Below, one piece after another: positions 16,452 through 26,125 of a DNA stretch of 47,754 nucleotides. Both the position numbers and the translations under genes were made by a program. Each line of letters starts with the position of its first letter. The stretch's first letter is position 1. Source of the stretch: Anaerolinea sp. (GTDB lineage: Bacteria > Chloroflexota > Anaerolineae > Anaerolineales > Villigracilaceae); the NCBI GenBank assembly GCA_020047815.1, contig JAIFNG010000029.1, forward strand, positions 1 through 47,754, given 5' to 3'. Under the pieces are notes generated by a model that worked only from the letters and a program-made list of their open reading frames with translations, searched no databases and was not told the DNA's origin.

Positions 16452-17012
16452 ATGAACTACACCTTTATTGCATTGGTTGAAAACAAACCTGGTGTATTGA
16501 ACCGCGTGGCATCTTTGTTTCGCCGCCGTAATTTTAATATTGAGTCACTGGCAGTGGGGCGCACTGAAAAACCCGACATCTCACGAATGACTGTGGTGGT
16601 GGATTGTCCCAACGGCGACATGGACGCGCACAAAATCGAAGCGAATCTGTACAAATTGGTCAACGTAATTGATGTGCAGGATGTCACCCACCAACCTTCC
16701 GTGACCCGCGACCTGGCTTTGATCAAAGTGATGGTTGGTCCTGACAAACGGGCGGAAGTGAACAGCCTGGCTGAAATCTTTCGTGCCCGCATCGTGGATG
16801 TGGCAGCTGATTCTCTAATTGTGGAAATCACGGGCACCGAGGACAAGATCGAAGGCATGATTGAGTTGTTGCGTCCACTTGGGATTGTTGAAATGGTACG
16901 CACGGGGCAGGTTTCCATGACTCGCGGCGTCACCGACGGCGTACGCCGTATGCCTGGCGTGAACGGCAACCGCTTCGAGGATTTATCTGAAATGGCAGAG
17001 ATGGCACCCTAG
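16452..17012 (+). CDS. ilvN: Acetolactate synthase small (regulatory) subunit
   Basis: 186 residues, typical of the longer IlvN/IlvH form. The N-terminal ACT domain is clear (ENKPGVLNRVASLFRRRNFNIESLAVG), followed by the conserved LALIKV segment and the C-terminal small-subunit domain. It binds the large subunit, raises its activity and normally confers feedback inhibition by valine. It sits 88 bp after ilvB with AGGAGA before the ATG. Confidence 0.96.
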   Translation: MNYTFIALVENKPGVLNRVASLFRRRNFNIESLAVGRTEKPDISRMTVVVDCPNGDMDAHKIEANLYKLVNVIDVQDVTHQPSVTRDLALIKVMVGPDKRAEVNSLAEIFRARIVDVAADSLIVEITGTEDKIEGMIELLRPLGIVEMVRTGQVSMTRGVTDGVRRMPGVNGNRFEDLSEMAEMAP

Positions 17013-17107
17013 GAGAAGGAGCAATAAAGCAACAAGATCCTGTAACTTGTGTACGTGTGTATTTATATATCTTTTTACAATAAATCAAAACTAGGAGAAT
17101 TATTACC

Positions 17108-18160
17108 ATGGCAAAAATTAATTTTGGCGGCACAGTTGAAGATGTTGTAACCCGTGAGGAATTTCCGCTTGAGAAGGCGCGTGAGGTATTGAAAAATGAA
17201 GTGGTGGCTGTGCTTGGCTACGGTGTGCAAGGTCCTGCGCAGGCAATGAATATGCGCGACAACGGCATAAATGTGATCGTCGGGCAGCGCGAAGGCACAA
17301 AAAATTGGGACAAGGCTGTCACAGATGGCTGGATTCCAGGCAAAACATTATTCAATGTGGAAGAAGCTGCAGAAAAGGGAACGGTCATTCAATATTTATT
17401 ATCTGACGCGGGTCAACGTTCGCAGTGGCCTAAACTTGTGGAATGTCTGAATGAAGGTGATATGCTGTATTTCTCACATGGCTTCTCCGTCACTTATAAG
17501 GATGATACAGGTGTGGTCCCCCCCCCGCATGTGGATGTGGCTTTGGTCGCGCCGAAGGGTTCAGGAACCAGCGTACGGCGTAACTTCCTCGCAGGCAGCG
17601 GGATCAATGCCAGTTACGCCGTTCACCAGGACCACACAGGACGCGCAAACGAACGCGCCATCGCCCTGGGTATTGCCATTGGCGCGGGATATTTATTCCC
17701 AACCACCTTCAAGAATGAAGTGTACAGTGATTTGACAGGCGAACGCGGTATCCTCATCGGCGCATTGTCCGGCGTCATGGAAGCACAGTACAACGTTCTC
17801 CGCAAGCATGGACATTCCCCCTCAGAAGCCTTTAACGAAACTGTCGAAGAACTCACCCAGTCACTTATCCGTCTTGTCGGGGAAAACGGCATGGACTTCA
17901 TGTATGCCAATTGCTCCACCACCGCCCAGCGTGGTGCGCTCGACTGGCACCCCCGCTTCCGCGATGCGGTGGCTCCTGTATTTGATGCGCTCTACGAATC
18001 TGTGATCACAGGCAACGAAGCGCGCATCACCCTCGAAGCCAACAGCCGTGATGATTACCGTGCACAGCTTGAAAAGGAGCTCAGCGCTTTCCATGATTCT
18101 GAAATGTGGCAGGCTGGCGCAGCGGTACGTTCATTGCGCCCCGAGAATTGGAAGAAATAA
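17108..18160 (+). CDS. ilvC: Ketol-acid reductoisomerase (NADP+), class I length
   Basis: 350 residues. The Rossmann motif is VLGYGVQGPAQAMNMRDNG and the cofactor loop VGQREGTKNWDKA. The C-terminal knotted domain shows DLTGERGILIGALSGVMEAQ and the metal-binding TVEELTQSLIRLV. It isomerises and reduces acetolactate to dihydroxy-isovalerate with Mg2+ and NAD(P)H. The GYGVQGPxQ form and the loop look more like the fungal/Bacteroidetes-type enzymes than the GYGSQGHA type of most bacteria. A run of nine C at 17518-17526 lies within the coding sequence (VVPPPHV). AGGAGA precedes the ATG. Confidence 0.95.
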   Translation: MAKINFGGTVEDVVTREEFPLEKAREVLKNEVVAVLGYGVQGPAQAMNMRDNGINVIVGQREGTKNWDKAVTDGWIPGKTLFNVEEAAEKGTVIQYLLSDAGQRSQWPKLVECLNEGDMLYFSHGFSVTYKDDTGVVPPPHVDVALVAPKGSGTSVRRNFLAGSGINASYAVHQDHTGRANERAIALGIAIGAGYLFPTTFKNEVYSDLTGERGILIGALSGVMEAQYNVLRKHGHSPSEAFNETVEELTQSLIRLVGENGMDFMYANCSTTAQRGALDWHPRFRDAVAPVFDALYESVITGNEARITLEANSRDDYRAQLEKELSAFHDSEMWQAGAAVRSLRPENWKK

Positions 18161-18161
18161 A

Positions 18162-18184
18162 AAAAATGTGATTGGCACATTTTT
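18162..18184 (+). promoter_or_regulatory. AT-rich hairpin between ilvC and leuA
   Basis: A 9-bp perfect stem (AAAAATGTG 18162-18170 with 18176-18184) with loop ATTGG starts immediately after the ilvC stop and ends in a short T-run. It could act as a weak terminator, reducing leuA expression relative to the ilv genes, or as an RNA-stability element. Confidence 0.4.
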
Positions 18185-18222
18185 CACCATCAGTGACATA
18201 TGACCTTTATGCAGGAGTTCGC

Positions 18223-19830
18223 ATGACAAATTATGTAAAAATTTTTGATACAACTTTACGCGACGGTGAACAGTCGCCTGGCGCGACAATGACCTCCGCT
18301 GAAAAATTGGAGGTTGCGCGTTCACTGGCACGAATGGGCGTGGATATTATCGAAGCAGGCTTTCCTGCCGCTTCGCCCGATGATCTGGAAGCCGTCCGAC
18401 GAATAGCGCTCGAAGTAGGCAACTCGCCCAAGGGTCAGCCCGAATTTAAAGTCCCGATCATCGCAGGTCTGGCACGGGCGAATAAGTCCGATATCGATAA
18501 AGCCTGGGAAGCAGTCAAAGGCGCGCAGAAACCGCGTATCCATACATTCCTCGCTACATCGTCAATTCACATGAAACACAAACTCAAAATGGATCCAGAG
18601 GAAGTGGTGCAGCGTGTTTCAGAGATGGTCACGTATGCTCATTCGCTTTGCACCGACATCGAATTCAGCCCCGAAGATGCGGGACGCTCCGATCCTGAAT
18701 TTTTATATATCGTTTTGGGCGAAGCCATCAAAGCAGGTGCGACCACGCTCAACATCCCCGATACCGTCGGATATACCACGCCTGATGAATTCTATAAACT
18801 GATCGAAGGCATCATCAAGAATACACCTGGGATGCATGAAGGCATCACAATCTCGGTACATACCCACGATGACCTGGGATTGGCAACCGCCAACGCGCTG
18901 GCTGGAATCCAGGCAGGCGCGCGCCAGGCTGAAGTGACCATCAACGGCATTGGCGAACGCGCGGGAAACACCTCGATGGAAGAAGTGGTAATGACGCTCA
19001 AAACCCGCCATCCCGTCTTCGGTTTGGAAACAGGAATCGATACCCAGCAATTTACGCGTGTCAGCAGGTTGGTTAGCAATTACACCGGCATTGTTGTCCA
19101 GCCCAACAAAGCCATCGTCGGAGCAAATGCGTTTGCGCATGAAGCTGGCATTCATCAAGATGGAATGTTAAAGCATCAGACGACCTATGAAATCATGCGC
19201 CCCGAAGACGTGGGCGTAAATCAAACCACGCTGGTGATGGGCAAACATTCAGGACGCGCTGCCTTGCGTGCGCGGCTGGCTTCGATGGGATATTCACTTG
19301 ACGATGAAGAGCTCAACAAAGCCTTTGCGCGTTTCAAGGAATTGGCAGACCGCAAGAAGGTCATCACCGATGCCGACCTCGAAGCGCTGATCGCCGACGA
19401 GTTCTACGGTCCCCGCGATGTTTTTCATCTCGAAGGCTTGCAGGTTTCCTGCGGCACACTCGGAATGCCCACTGCCACAGTCCGTCTACGTGGACCTGAC
19501 CAGATAATTCACGATTTCGCCTCGATGGGCACTGGCCCGGTGGACGCGACCTACAAAGCCATTGATGCCATTATCCAGACACCGTGCAAACTACTAGAGT
19601 TCAATATTCATGCCGTCACCGAAGGCATTGATGCGCTTGGCGAAGTCACCGTCCGAGTACGAAGCGAGAACGGACAGCAGACGATGGACGCACAGTCAGA
19701 AGCAATCTATGCCCGCGTTTTTGGTGGTCACGGAGCAGATACCGATATTATTGTCGCTAGTGCAAAGGCGTATATCAATGCCTTGAACAAATTAATTGTT
19801 GCAGAAACTGAAGGCAGGCAATCCGTATAA
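18223..19830 (+). CDS. leuA: 2-isopropylmalate synthase LeuA
   Basis: 535 residues from the ATG at 18223, chosen because AGGAG lies 5 nt upstream and [16 protein letters not shown] then falls at the usual N-terminal position. The metal-binding HTH is in [17 protein letters not shown], and the C-terminal LeuA regulatory domain ([21 protein letters not shown] and on) is complete. It condenses acetyl-CoA with 2-oxoisovalerate, the first leucine-specific step, and is probably leucine-inhibited through the C-terminal domain. Confidence 0.97.
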   Translation: MTNYVKIFDTTLRDGEQSPGATMTSAEKLEVARSLARMGVDIIEAGFPAASPDDLEAVRRIALEVGNSPKGQPEFKVPIIAGLARANKSDIDKAWEAVKGAQKPRIHTFLATSSIHMKHKLKMDPEEVVQRVSEMVTYAHSLCTDIEFSPEDAGRSDPEFLYIVLGEAIKAGATTLNIPDTVGYTTPDEFYKLIEGIIKNTPGMHEGITISVHTHDDLGLATANALAGIQAGARQAEVTINGIGERAGNTSMEEVVMTLKTRHPVFGLETGIDTQQFTRVSRLVSNYTGIVVQPNKAIVGANAFAHEAGIHQDGMLKHQTTYEIMRPEDVGVNQTTLVMGKHSGRAALRARLASMGYSLDDEELNKAFARFKELADRKKVITDADLEALIADEFYGPRDVFHLEGLQVSCGTLGMPTATVRLRGPDQIIHDFASMGTGPVDATYKAIDAIIQTPCKLLEFNIHAVTEGIDALGEVTVRVRSENGQQTMDAQSEAIYARVFGGHGADTDIIVASAKAYINALNKLIVAETEGRQSV

Positions 19831-19949
19831 ACCGATTTTTTGCGTGTTGCATAAATAGCGTGTCATTGCAGGTTGCTCATTAGTGAATCAATCTTCCTAA
19901 AATATGAGATTGATCAGCCGCAAAGACATAAAATCATAAGGAGAAAACC

Positions 19950-20126
19950 ATGAATACAAAAGATGAAAACCAGGATACCGTCCACAATTCAGCCTATAAC
20001 CCATTCCCCCAGCCACAAACCATCCCCTCTGGCTGGGATACAAGTGTATTCCTTTCCGCGTCACAGAGCAGCACCAGTGTCGATCTGTCCGAAGAGTCAG
20101 ATTCAGATACACAGGTAGACAAATAG
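19950..20126 (+). CDS. Small acidic Ser/Thr/Gln-rich protein of unknown function inside the leu operon
   Basis: 58 codons with a strong ribosome-binding site (AAGGAG, 6 nt before the ATG), between leuA and leuC on the same strand. The protein is soluble-looking and disorder-prone, with one tryptophan (IPSGWDTSVF) and an acidic end (SEESDSDTQVDK). There is no signal peptide, membrane segment or BCAA codon run, so it is not an attenuation leader. The upstream stretch TAAAATCATAAGGAGAA recurs before ilvE (25043-25059), which supports genuine translation. No family recognised. Confidence 0.6.
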   Translation: MNTKDENQDTVHNSAYNPFPQPQTIPSGWDTSVFLSASQSSTSVDLSEESDSDTQVDK

Positions 20127-20191
20127 ACTCGGATACAGGCGGCACGGAACATACAACAAGTTCCACATAATACCTGTTCACTGATAATCCT

Positions 20192-21592
20192 ATGCCAAAA
20201 ACTCTACTTCAAAAAATCTGGGACTCTCACGTTGTTGCAGAACAACCTGAGTCCCCTGCTGTCCTCTACATTGACCTGCACCTCGTGCATGAGGTCACCT
20301 CGCCCCAAGCCTTCACAGGCCTGCGCGAGCGCGGATTAAAAGTCCGACGCCCTGACAAAACCCTTGCAACGATGGATCATTCCATCCCAACCACGCCGAT
20401 TGATGTCCCGATTACAGATGCGATGGCTGCAGCACAGATAAAACAGATGGAAACTAATGCCGCAGAATTTGGGATTACTTTGCACGGCATGACCAGTCCG
20501 CACCGCGGCATCGTCCATGTCATTGGACCCGAACTGGGGCGCACCCAGCCGGGTATGACCATCGTCTGTGGCGACAGCCACACCGCCACGCACGGCGCGT
20601 TCGGTGCACTCGCCTTCGGCATCGGTACATCCGAGGTGGAGCATGTCCTCGCCACGCAATGCCTCCTGCAGAAGAAACCCAAGACTTACGAAGTCCGCGT
20701 GGAAGGGAAACTCGCCGCTGGAGTCTCAGCCAAAGACATAATTCTCGCCCTGATTGCCAAAATCGGCGTCGGCGGTGGGACTGGCCATGTCTTTGAATTT
20801 ACTGGAGAAGCCATCCGCAGCTTAACGATGGAACAGCGCATGACCATCTGCAATATGTCGATCGAGGGCGGCGCGCGCGCAGGCATGATCGCCCCCGACG
20901 AAACCACTTTCGAATATCTTAAAGGACGCGAGTTTGCCCCACAAGGCGCAGATTGGGACAAAGCTGTTGCCAATTGGAAGGCCCTGCCCAGCGACGAAGG
21001 CGCTGTCTACGACAAGTCCATCACGCTCAACGCCTCCGAGATGGAGCCAATGATTACCTACGGCACCAACCCCGGCATGGGCATGAAAATCACAGACCGC
21101 GTTCCCACTGCCGAGTCATTTAGCGAACCTTCGCAAAAAGCCGCACTTGAGAAAGCCCTCAACTATATGGGCTTGCAGCCTGGTCAATCCTTGCTCGGTC
21201 AAAAAGTGGATGTAGTCTTCATTGGCAGCTGTACCAACTCGCGCATCTCCGATTTGCGCCTTGCCGCAGCCATGCTTAAAGGTCGCAAGGTTTCTGAATC
21301 CACGCGCGTGATGGTTGTCCCCGGTTCACAGGATGTCAAGAAGCAGGCCGAACAGGAAGGCTTGGACAAAATTTTCAAAGAAGCTGGCGCCGAATGGCGT
21401 GAAGCGGGCTGCAGTCTATGTATTGCGATGAACGGTGATAATTTATTGCCGGGTCAATACGCCGTCTCCACCAGCAACCGCAACTTTGAAGGACGCCAAG
21501 GCAAGGGCGGACGCACGTTCCTCGCAAGTCCTGTCACTGCGGCAGCAACTGCCATTCATGGCGTCATCACTGACCCACGAACAATTTCTTAA
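20192..21592 (+). CDS. leuC: 3-isopropylmalate dehydratase large subunit
   Basis: 466 residues of the aconitase superfamily. Iron-sulfur ligands are in [13 protein letters not shown] and the C-terminal [10 protein letters not shown]; substrate-binding motifs include [24 protein letters not shown]. With LeuD it isomerises 2-isopropylmalate to 3-isopropylmalate. The start at 20192 gives the typical [16 protein letters not shown]-terminus. It precedes leuD, as in most leuCD pairs. Confidence 0.97.
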   Translation: MPKTLLQKIWDSHVVAEQPESPAVLYIDLHLVHEVTSPQAFTGLRERGLKVRRPDKTLATMDHSIPTTPIDVPITDAMAAAQIKQMETNAAEFGITLHGMTSPHRGIVHVIGPELGRTQPGMTIVCGDSHTATHGAFGALAFGIGTSEVEHVLATQCLLQKKPKTYEVRVEGKLAAGVSAKDIILALIAKIGVGGGTGHVFEFTGEAIRSLTMEQRMTICNMSIEGGARAGMIAPDETTFEYLKGREFAPQGADWDKAVANWKALPSDEGAVYDKSITLNASEMEPMITYGTNPGMGMKITDRVPTAESFSEPSQKAALEKALNYMGLQPGQSLLGQKVDVVFIGSCTNSRISDLRLAAAMLKGRKVSESTRVMVVPGSQDVKKQAEQEGLDKIFKEAGAEWREAGCSLCIAMNGDNLLPGQYAVSTSNRNFEGRQGKGGRTFLASPVTAAATAIHGVITDPRTIS

Positions 21593-21658
21593 TGCAGAAA
21601 GATGAAAAAATATATCCATCCTTTATTCTGCAATTCTCATTTTAAACTTGGAACTCCA

Positions 21659-22240
21659 ATGGCAAATTTCACAACACTAACATCTCGCGTCATGCCTCTT
21701 CCCGTCAACGACATTGATACGGATCAGATCATCCCCGCTCAATTCTTGAAAGTCACAGACAAGAACAATCTCGCCGATGCTCTGTTCTTCAACTGGCGCT
21801 ACAACGACGATCACTCCATAAAAGCGGATTTCATCATCAACAAGCCAGAATCTGCGGGGTGCAAAATCCTGCTCGCGGGCGATAACTTCGGCTGTGGATC
21901 CAGCCGTGAGCACGCTCCCTGGGCGCTTACCAGCTATGGCTTCCGCGCCGTCATTTCCACCTCCTTTGCAGACATCTTCCGCAACAATTCTTTAAAGAAT
22001 GGATTGATTCCCATCATCGTGGATGACACAACTCACAAGATGCTCTTTGACCTGGTAGAGGAAGCCCCACGCGCCGAGCTGACGGTTGATCTTGCAAAGC
22101 AGACCTTATCCTTTCCCGGAGGATCAGTCACCTTCCCGATTGACCCGTTCAACAAGACATGTCTGCTTAACGGTGTGGATGAACTTGGGTACATCCTGGG
22201 CTTTGAAAAAGAAATCGCTGCATTTGAGGCACAAGCGTAA
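21659..22240 (+). CDS. leuD: 3-isopropylmalate dehydratase small subunit
   Basis: 193 residues from the ATG at 21659. The frame opens at 21602, but family members start just before the FxxLTSRVMPLPVNDIDTDQ segment, so the inner start is preferred; the upstream one would add 19 residues. The swivelling-domain motifs DTDQIIPAQFL and GDNFGCGSSREHAPWAL are present. It assembles with LeuC. cimA begins 11 bp after its stop. Confidence 0.95.
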   Translation: MANFTTLTSRVMPLPVNDIDTDQIIPAQFLKVTDKNNLADALFFNWRYNDDHSIKADFIINKPESAGCKILLAGDNFGCGSSREHAPWALTSYGFRAVISTSFADIFRNNSLKNGLIPIIVDDTTHKMLFDLVEEAPRAELTVDLAKQTLSFPGGSVTFPIDPFNKTCLLNGVDELGYILGFEKEIAAFEAQA

Positions 22241-22251
22241 CAGGAAAAAGT

Positions 22252-23805
22252 ATGCAAAAAATCCAAATCTACGACACAACTCTCCGCGACGGCACACAAT
22301 CTGAAGGTTTTACACTTTCTGCCAACGACAAAGTGCGCGTGGCACAGAGGCTGGATACTTTCGGCGTGGCATTCATCGAAGGCGGCTGGCCCGGTTCAAA
22401 TCCAAAAGATGTTGAATTCTTTGAGCGCGCCTGTGATACGGAATGGAAGAATGCGCTCATTGCAGCATTTGGCTCCACCTGCCGTGTAAAAGGTGGACCC
22501 GAAGACGACGGCAACATCAAAGCTCTGCTTGATTCACACACACCCGTCTGTACGATCTTCGGTAAGACCTGGACCCTTCACGTAAAAGAAGTCTTGCAGA
22601 CCACCAACGAAGATAACTTGCGTATCATTGAAGATTCGGTTGCGTATCTTAAGGCCAACGGCAAGCGCGTTCTATACGATGCCGAGCATTTCTTTGACGG
22701 CTACAAGGCAGATTCGGCATATGCCATCGAAACGCTTCACGCTGCAATTCGCGGTGGTGCGGAGATGGTTGTCCTATGTGACACCAATGGCGGCACATTC
22801 CCCTGGGAAATCGAACGCATCATGCGCGAGATCAAACCCATCAACCACCCCATTGGAATCCACTCTCACAACGACGGCGAATTAGCTGTCATTAATTCAC
22901 TGACGGCTGTGCGCGAAGGCGCAGTTCAAGTACAGGGCACCATTAACGGAGTCGGCGAACGTTGTGGCAATGTAAATCTCGTCTCGGTCATCGCCAATCT
23001 TGAACTCAAGATGGGCTATCAATGCCTGCCCAAAGGAAATATTAAGTATTTATATGATTTGTCTCATTTCGTTGTGGAAGTGGCAAATCTCACTCCGGAC
23101 GAGCATCTGCCGTTCGTTGGCAAGTCTGCCTTCGCACACAAAGGCGGTGTGCATGTCGCCGCAATGCGGCGCAGCTCGCAATCCTATCAGCATGTGGACC
23201 CTGCACTTGTGGGGAATAAAATGCGCGTGGTGGTCTCGGATTTATCGGGACGTGGCAACTTGTTGAGCAAAGCCGAGGAACACGGCGTGGAAGTTGAAGG
23301 GGCGGAAGTAGTCCCTGTTCTCAACGAAATTAAGGAATTGGAAGCACGGGGGTTCTCCTTCGAAGCCGCCGAAGCCTCCGTTGCTATGATGTTAAAGCGG
23401 CAGGAATTTGGCTATAAACCACCATTTGAGTTGATTGACTTTTTTGTCAATGTCGAACACCGCGACAAGCGAGGCATCTTTGCAGAAGCGATGGTCAAGG
23501 TGCGTGTAAAAGGCGAAGTGCTGCACACCGCCGCCGAGGGCAATGGTCCGGTCAATGCACTTGACCTTGCTTTGCGAAAGGCGCTAATCGGTTACTACCC
23601 ACAGATTTCCCGCTTCAATTTGTCTGATTACAAAGTTCGTATTTTGGATTCAGATCACGGTACCGAAGCCATCACCCGGGTATTAATTGATACACGCAAC
23701 GATACCAGCCGATGGAGCACCGTCGGAGCCGGATCAAATATTATTGAAGCAAGCTGGCGGGCACTGGCTGATTCGGTGGAGTATGGTTTGATGGTGGCCC
23801 ACTAA
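22252..23805 (+). CDS. cimA: (R)-citramalate synthase CimA
   Basis: 517 residues, related to but distinct from LeuA. IYDTTLRDGTQSEGF opens the HMGL-like barrel, metal ligands are in GIHSHNDGELAVINSL, and the C-terminal LeuA-type domain ends with GSNIIEASWRALADSVEYGL, characteristic of the CimA family. It condenses acetyl-CoA and pyruvate to citramalate, which LeuCD and LeuB turn into 2-oxobutyrate for isoleucine. Its place directly between leuD and leuB fits that shared use. No threonine deaminase gene is in the window. Confidence 0.95.
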   Translation: MQKIQIYDTTLRDGTQSEGFTLSANDKVRVAQRLDTFGVAFIEGGWPGSNPKDVEFFERACDTEWKNALIAAFGSTCRVKGGPEDDGNIKALLDSHTPVCTIFGKTWTLHVKEVLQTTNEDNLRIIEDSVAYLKANGKRVLYDAEHFFDGYKADSAYAIETLHAAIRGGAEMVVLCDTNGGTFPWEIERIMREIKPINHPIGIHSHNDGELAVINSLTAVREGAVQVQGTINGVGERCGNVNLVSVIANLELKMGYQCLPKGNIKYLYDLSHFVVEVANLTPDEHLPFVGKSAFAHKGGVHVAAMRRSSQSYQHVDPALVGNKMRVVVSDLSGRGNLLSKAEEHGVEVEGAEVVPVLNEIKELEARGFSFEAAEASVAMMLKRQEFGYKPPFELIDFFVNVEHRDKRGIFAEAMVKVRVKGEVLHTAAEGNGPVNALDLALRKALIGYYPQISRFNLSDYKVRILDSDHGTEAITRVLIDTRNDTSRWSTVGAGSNIIEASWRALADSVEYGLMVAH

Positions 23806-23950
23806 TTTCTTTACCTTGAACGAAGGTGGAAACACATTCTGTGATACACCCAGTCGACAGACAGGTTGCGAACAAAAACAAGGTTTACAAAATACTTGTA
23901 ACTCGACTACTGAGCTGAATTCCTTCGCTCAGTGTTAATAAGGAAAATTT

Positions 23951-25009
23951 ATGAATTTTAAAATCACCCTCCTCCCTGGCGACGGTATTGGACCTGAAGT
24001 GGTTGCGGAAGCCGTGCGCATATTGGACTACATTGCCAGTAAATATAATCACACCTTTGAATACAAGGAACGCCTGATGGGCGGCTGTTCGATTGATAAA
24101 TATGGTTCGTCCCTTACCGATGAGACACTCGCCGACTGCCAGTCTGCAGATGCAGTTTTACTCGGTGCAGTGGGTGGACCAAAATGGGATAATCCTTCTG
24201 CCAAAGACCGTCCCGAGCGCGGATTGCTCGCCCTGAGAAAGGGTCTCGGTGTGTTCGCCAACCTGCGCCCCGTCAAGGTTCACCCTTCCCTGATGGAATG
24301 GTCACCGCTCAAGCCTGAGAAATTGCAAGGCGTGGATATTCTCGTAGTGCGTGAACTCACAGGCGGTCTTTACTTCGGCTGGCCAAAAGGTCGCGACAAC
24401 AAAGACGGGCGTGAACGAGCTGTGGATACGTTGGAATACTATGACTACGAAATTCGCCGCGTAATGGACCTGGCATTCAAACTTGCAAAAGGACGCAAAA
24501 AGAAAGTAACCTCCGTGGACAAAGCCAACGTTTTGGAGTCTTCACGACTATGGCGCCAGATTGCGACCAAAGTTGGAGCGGAAAATGCTGATGTGGAATT
24601 GGATCATATGCTGGTGGATACTGCATCCATGCGGCTGATAACTGGTCCCGTATGGATGGATGTGGTGGTTACTGAGAACATGTTCGGCGATATTCTGACA
24701 GATGAAGCTTCTGTCCTTGCTGGTTCGATGGGGATGCTGCCTTCTGCCAGTTTGGGCGCATCAGGTGCCGGGTTGTATGAACCAATTCATGGGTCCGCAC
24801 CAGACATCGCAGGCAAGGGAATAGCAAATCCGACAGGAACTATTCTCTCGTCCGCCATGATGCTGCGCCATTCCTTTGGTATGGAAGCCGAAGCCGCTGC
24901 CATCGAAAAAGCCGTGGATACAACCATCACCAACGGCGCACGTACAGCCGACATAGGTGGTCAATTATCTACCCGCCAAATGGCTGATGAAATTATAAAG
25001 AATTTTTAA
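23951..25009 (+). CDS. leuB: 3-isopropylmalate dehydrogenase
   Basis: 352 residues of the isocitrate/isopropylmalate dehydrogenase family. It shows [11 protein letters not shown], the substrate-binding [41 protein letters not shown], and the NAD-site [16 protein letters not shown]. It oxidises and decarboxylates 3-isopropylmalate, and in the CimA route 3-methylmalate. A 7-bp hairpin (23909-23915 / 23927-23933) lies just before the ATAAGGA ribosome-binding site. Confidence 0.97.
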   Translation: MNFKITLLPGDGIGPEVVAEAVRILDYIASKYNHTFEYKERLMGGCSIDKYGSSLTDETLADCQSADAVLLGAVGGPKWDNPSAKDRPERGLLALRKGLGVFANLRPVKVHPSLMEWSPLKPEKLQGVDILVVRELTGGLYFGWPKGRDNKDGRERAVDTLEYYDYEIRRVMDLAFKLAKGRKKKVTSVDKANVLESSRLWRQIATKVGAENADVELDHMLVDTASMRLITGPVWMDVVVTENMFGDILTDEASVLAGSMGMLPSASLGASGAGLYEPIHGSAPDIAGKGIANPTGTILSSAMMLRHSFGMEAEAAAIEKAVDTTITNGARTADIGGQLSTRQMADEIIKNF

Positions 25010-25064
25010 TCACACAGGAACAGAGCGCTGCTCCGTCCCTATAAAATCATAAGGAGAACTTATC

Positions 25065-25985
25065 ATGGGCATGGAATCGAAATTCATATGGATGAACGGC
25101 GAGCTGGTGCCGTTCGAAAAAGCGACGCTGCATTTTCTGACGCCCGCTTTGCATTATGGTGCAGCTGTATTTGAGGGCATCCGCGCGTATGATACGCCAA
25201 AAGGCCCTGCAGTGTTTCGTCTGCGGGAGCATATGGAACGTTTACTTGACTCTGCACATATTTTTGGCTTTCGCGATATCCCATTTACGTTGGACCAAAT
25301 TGTTAAAGCAGTCAAGGATACAGTGCGCGCCAACGGGTTCAAGGATTGCTACATACGCCCTGTGATCTATCTCGACGGCGGTGGCTGGAACTTGACGGTG
25401 GACGGTGGAAAAGCCTCATTGGCGATTGCCACCTGGGAGTGGGGAAACTATCTTGGCGAAGAGGCGCGGGCTAAGGGCATCCGCGCCAACATTTCCTCAT
25501 ACACCCGTCACCACCCGAATGTGACAATGACCAAGGCAAAGGTCTCAGGCAACTACGCCAACAGCTTCCTCGCCAAAACCGAGTCTATGCGCTTGGGGTT
25601 TGAAGAAGCGATCATGCTAGACCCCCAGGGGTACGTCGCCGAATGTACGGGCGAGAATCTATTTGTGGTGCGGCACGGCAAGATCATTACACCATCCACC
25701 GCGCCTGTTCTGGAAGGCATCACCCGTCACTCGATTCACACCATCGCGCAGGACTTGGGTTACAGGATTTTGGAACAACCCATCTCTCGCGACCAGTTAT
25801 ACATTGCAGACGAAGTCTTTGTCTGTGGCACGGCGGCAGAGATGATTGGTCTGAGTGAGATCGACTACCGTAAGATCGGCGCAGGCGTGACAGGTCCTGT
25901 GACCGGCAAGATCCAGGAAATCTATCACGATGCAATTCGAGGTAAGATCGAGAAGTATGAGCAGTGGTGCGATTACGTCGGATAA
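25065..25985 (+). CDS. ilvE: Branched-chain amino acid aminotransferase
   Basis: 306 residues, PLP fold type IV. The Schiff-base lysine is in MTKAKVSGNYANSFLAK, and EAIMLDPQGYVAECTGENLFVV plus the C-terminal VFVCGTAAEMIGLSEID are conserved. It transaminates the three branched 2-oxo acids with glutamate. It is the last gene of the operon, has AAGGAG before the ATG, and is followed by an intrinsic terminator. Confidence 0.97.
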   Translation: MGMESKFIWMNGELVPFEKATLHFLTPALHYGAAVFEGIRAYDTPKGPAVFRLREHMERLLDSAHIFGFRDIPFTLDQIVKAVKDTVRANGFKDCYIRPVIYLDGGGWNLTVDGGKASLAIATWEWGNYLGEEARAKGIRANISSYTRHHPNVTMTKAKVSGNYANSFLAKTESMRLGFEEAIMLDPQGYVAECTGENLFVVRHGKIITPSTAPVLEGITRHSIHTIAQDLGYRILEQPISRDQLYIADEVFVCGTAAEMIGLSEIDYRKIGAGVTGPVTGKIQEIYHDAIRGKIEKYEQWCDYVG

Positions 25986-26004
25986 CAGGTTGACAGCATG
26001 GGAT

Positions 26005-26042
26005 GAAGGATGAATCTAGCAGGTTCATCCTTCTATTCTTTT
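26005..26042 (+). terminator. Intrinsic terminator of the ilv-leu operon
   Basis: Arms 26005-26014 and 26024-26033 (GAAGGATGAA / TTCATCCTTC) pair perfectly over 10 bp, extend by two more pairs into the loop, and are followed by a T-rich tail. It lies 20 bp after the ilvE stop. Confidence 0.8.
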
Positions 26043-26125
26043 AATACCGGATTACAATTCATACAGGATGAAAAAGAATTCTCAATTATTCCTCCCGATC
26101 ATTTTTGTGATAACAATCGAATTGC

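Noticed and set aside
19897..20181. 94-codon minus-strand frame between leuA and leuC
   Set aside because: It overlaps the plus-strand 58-codon frame, which has a strong ribosome-binding site and operon context. The minus frame has neither.
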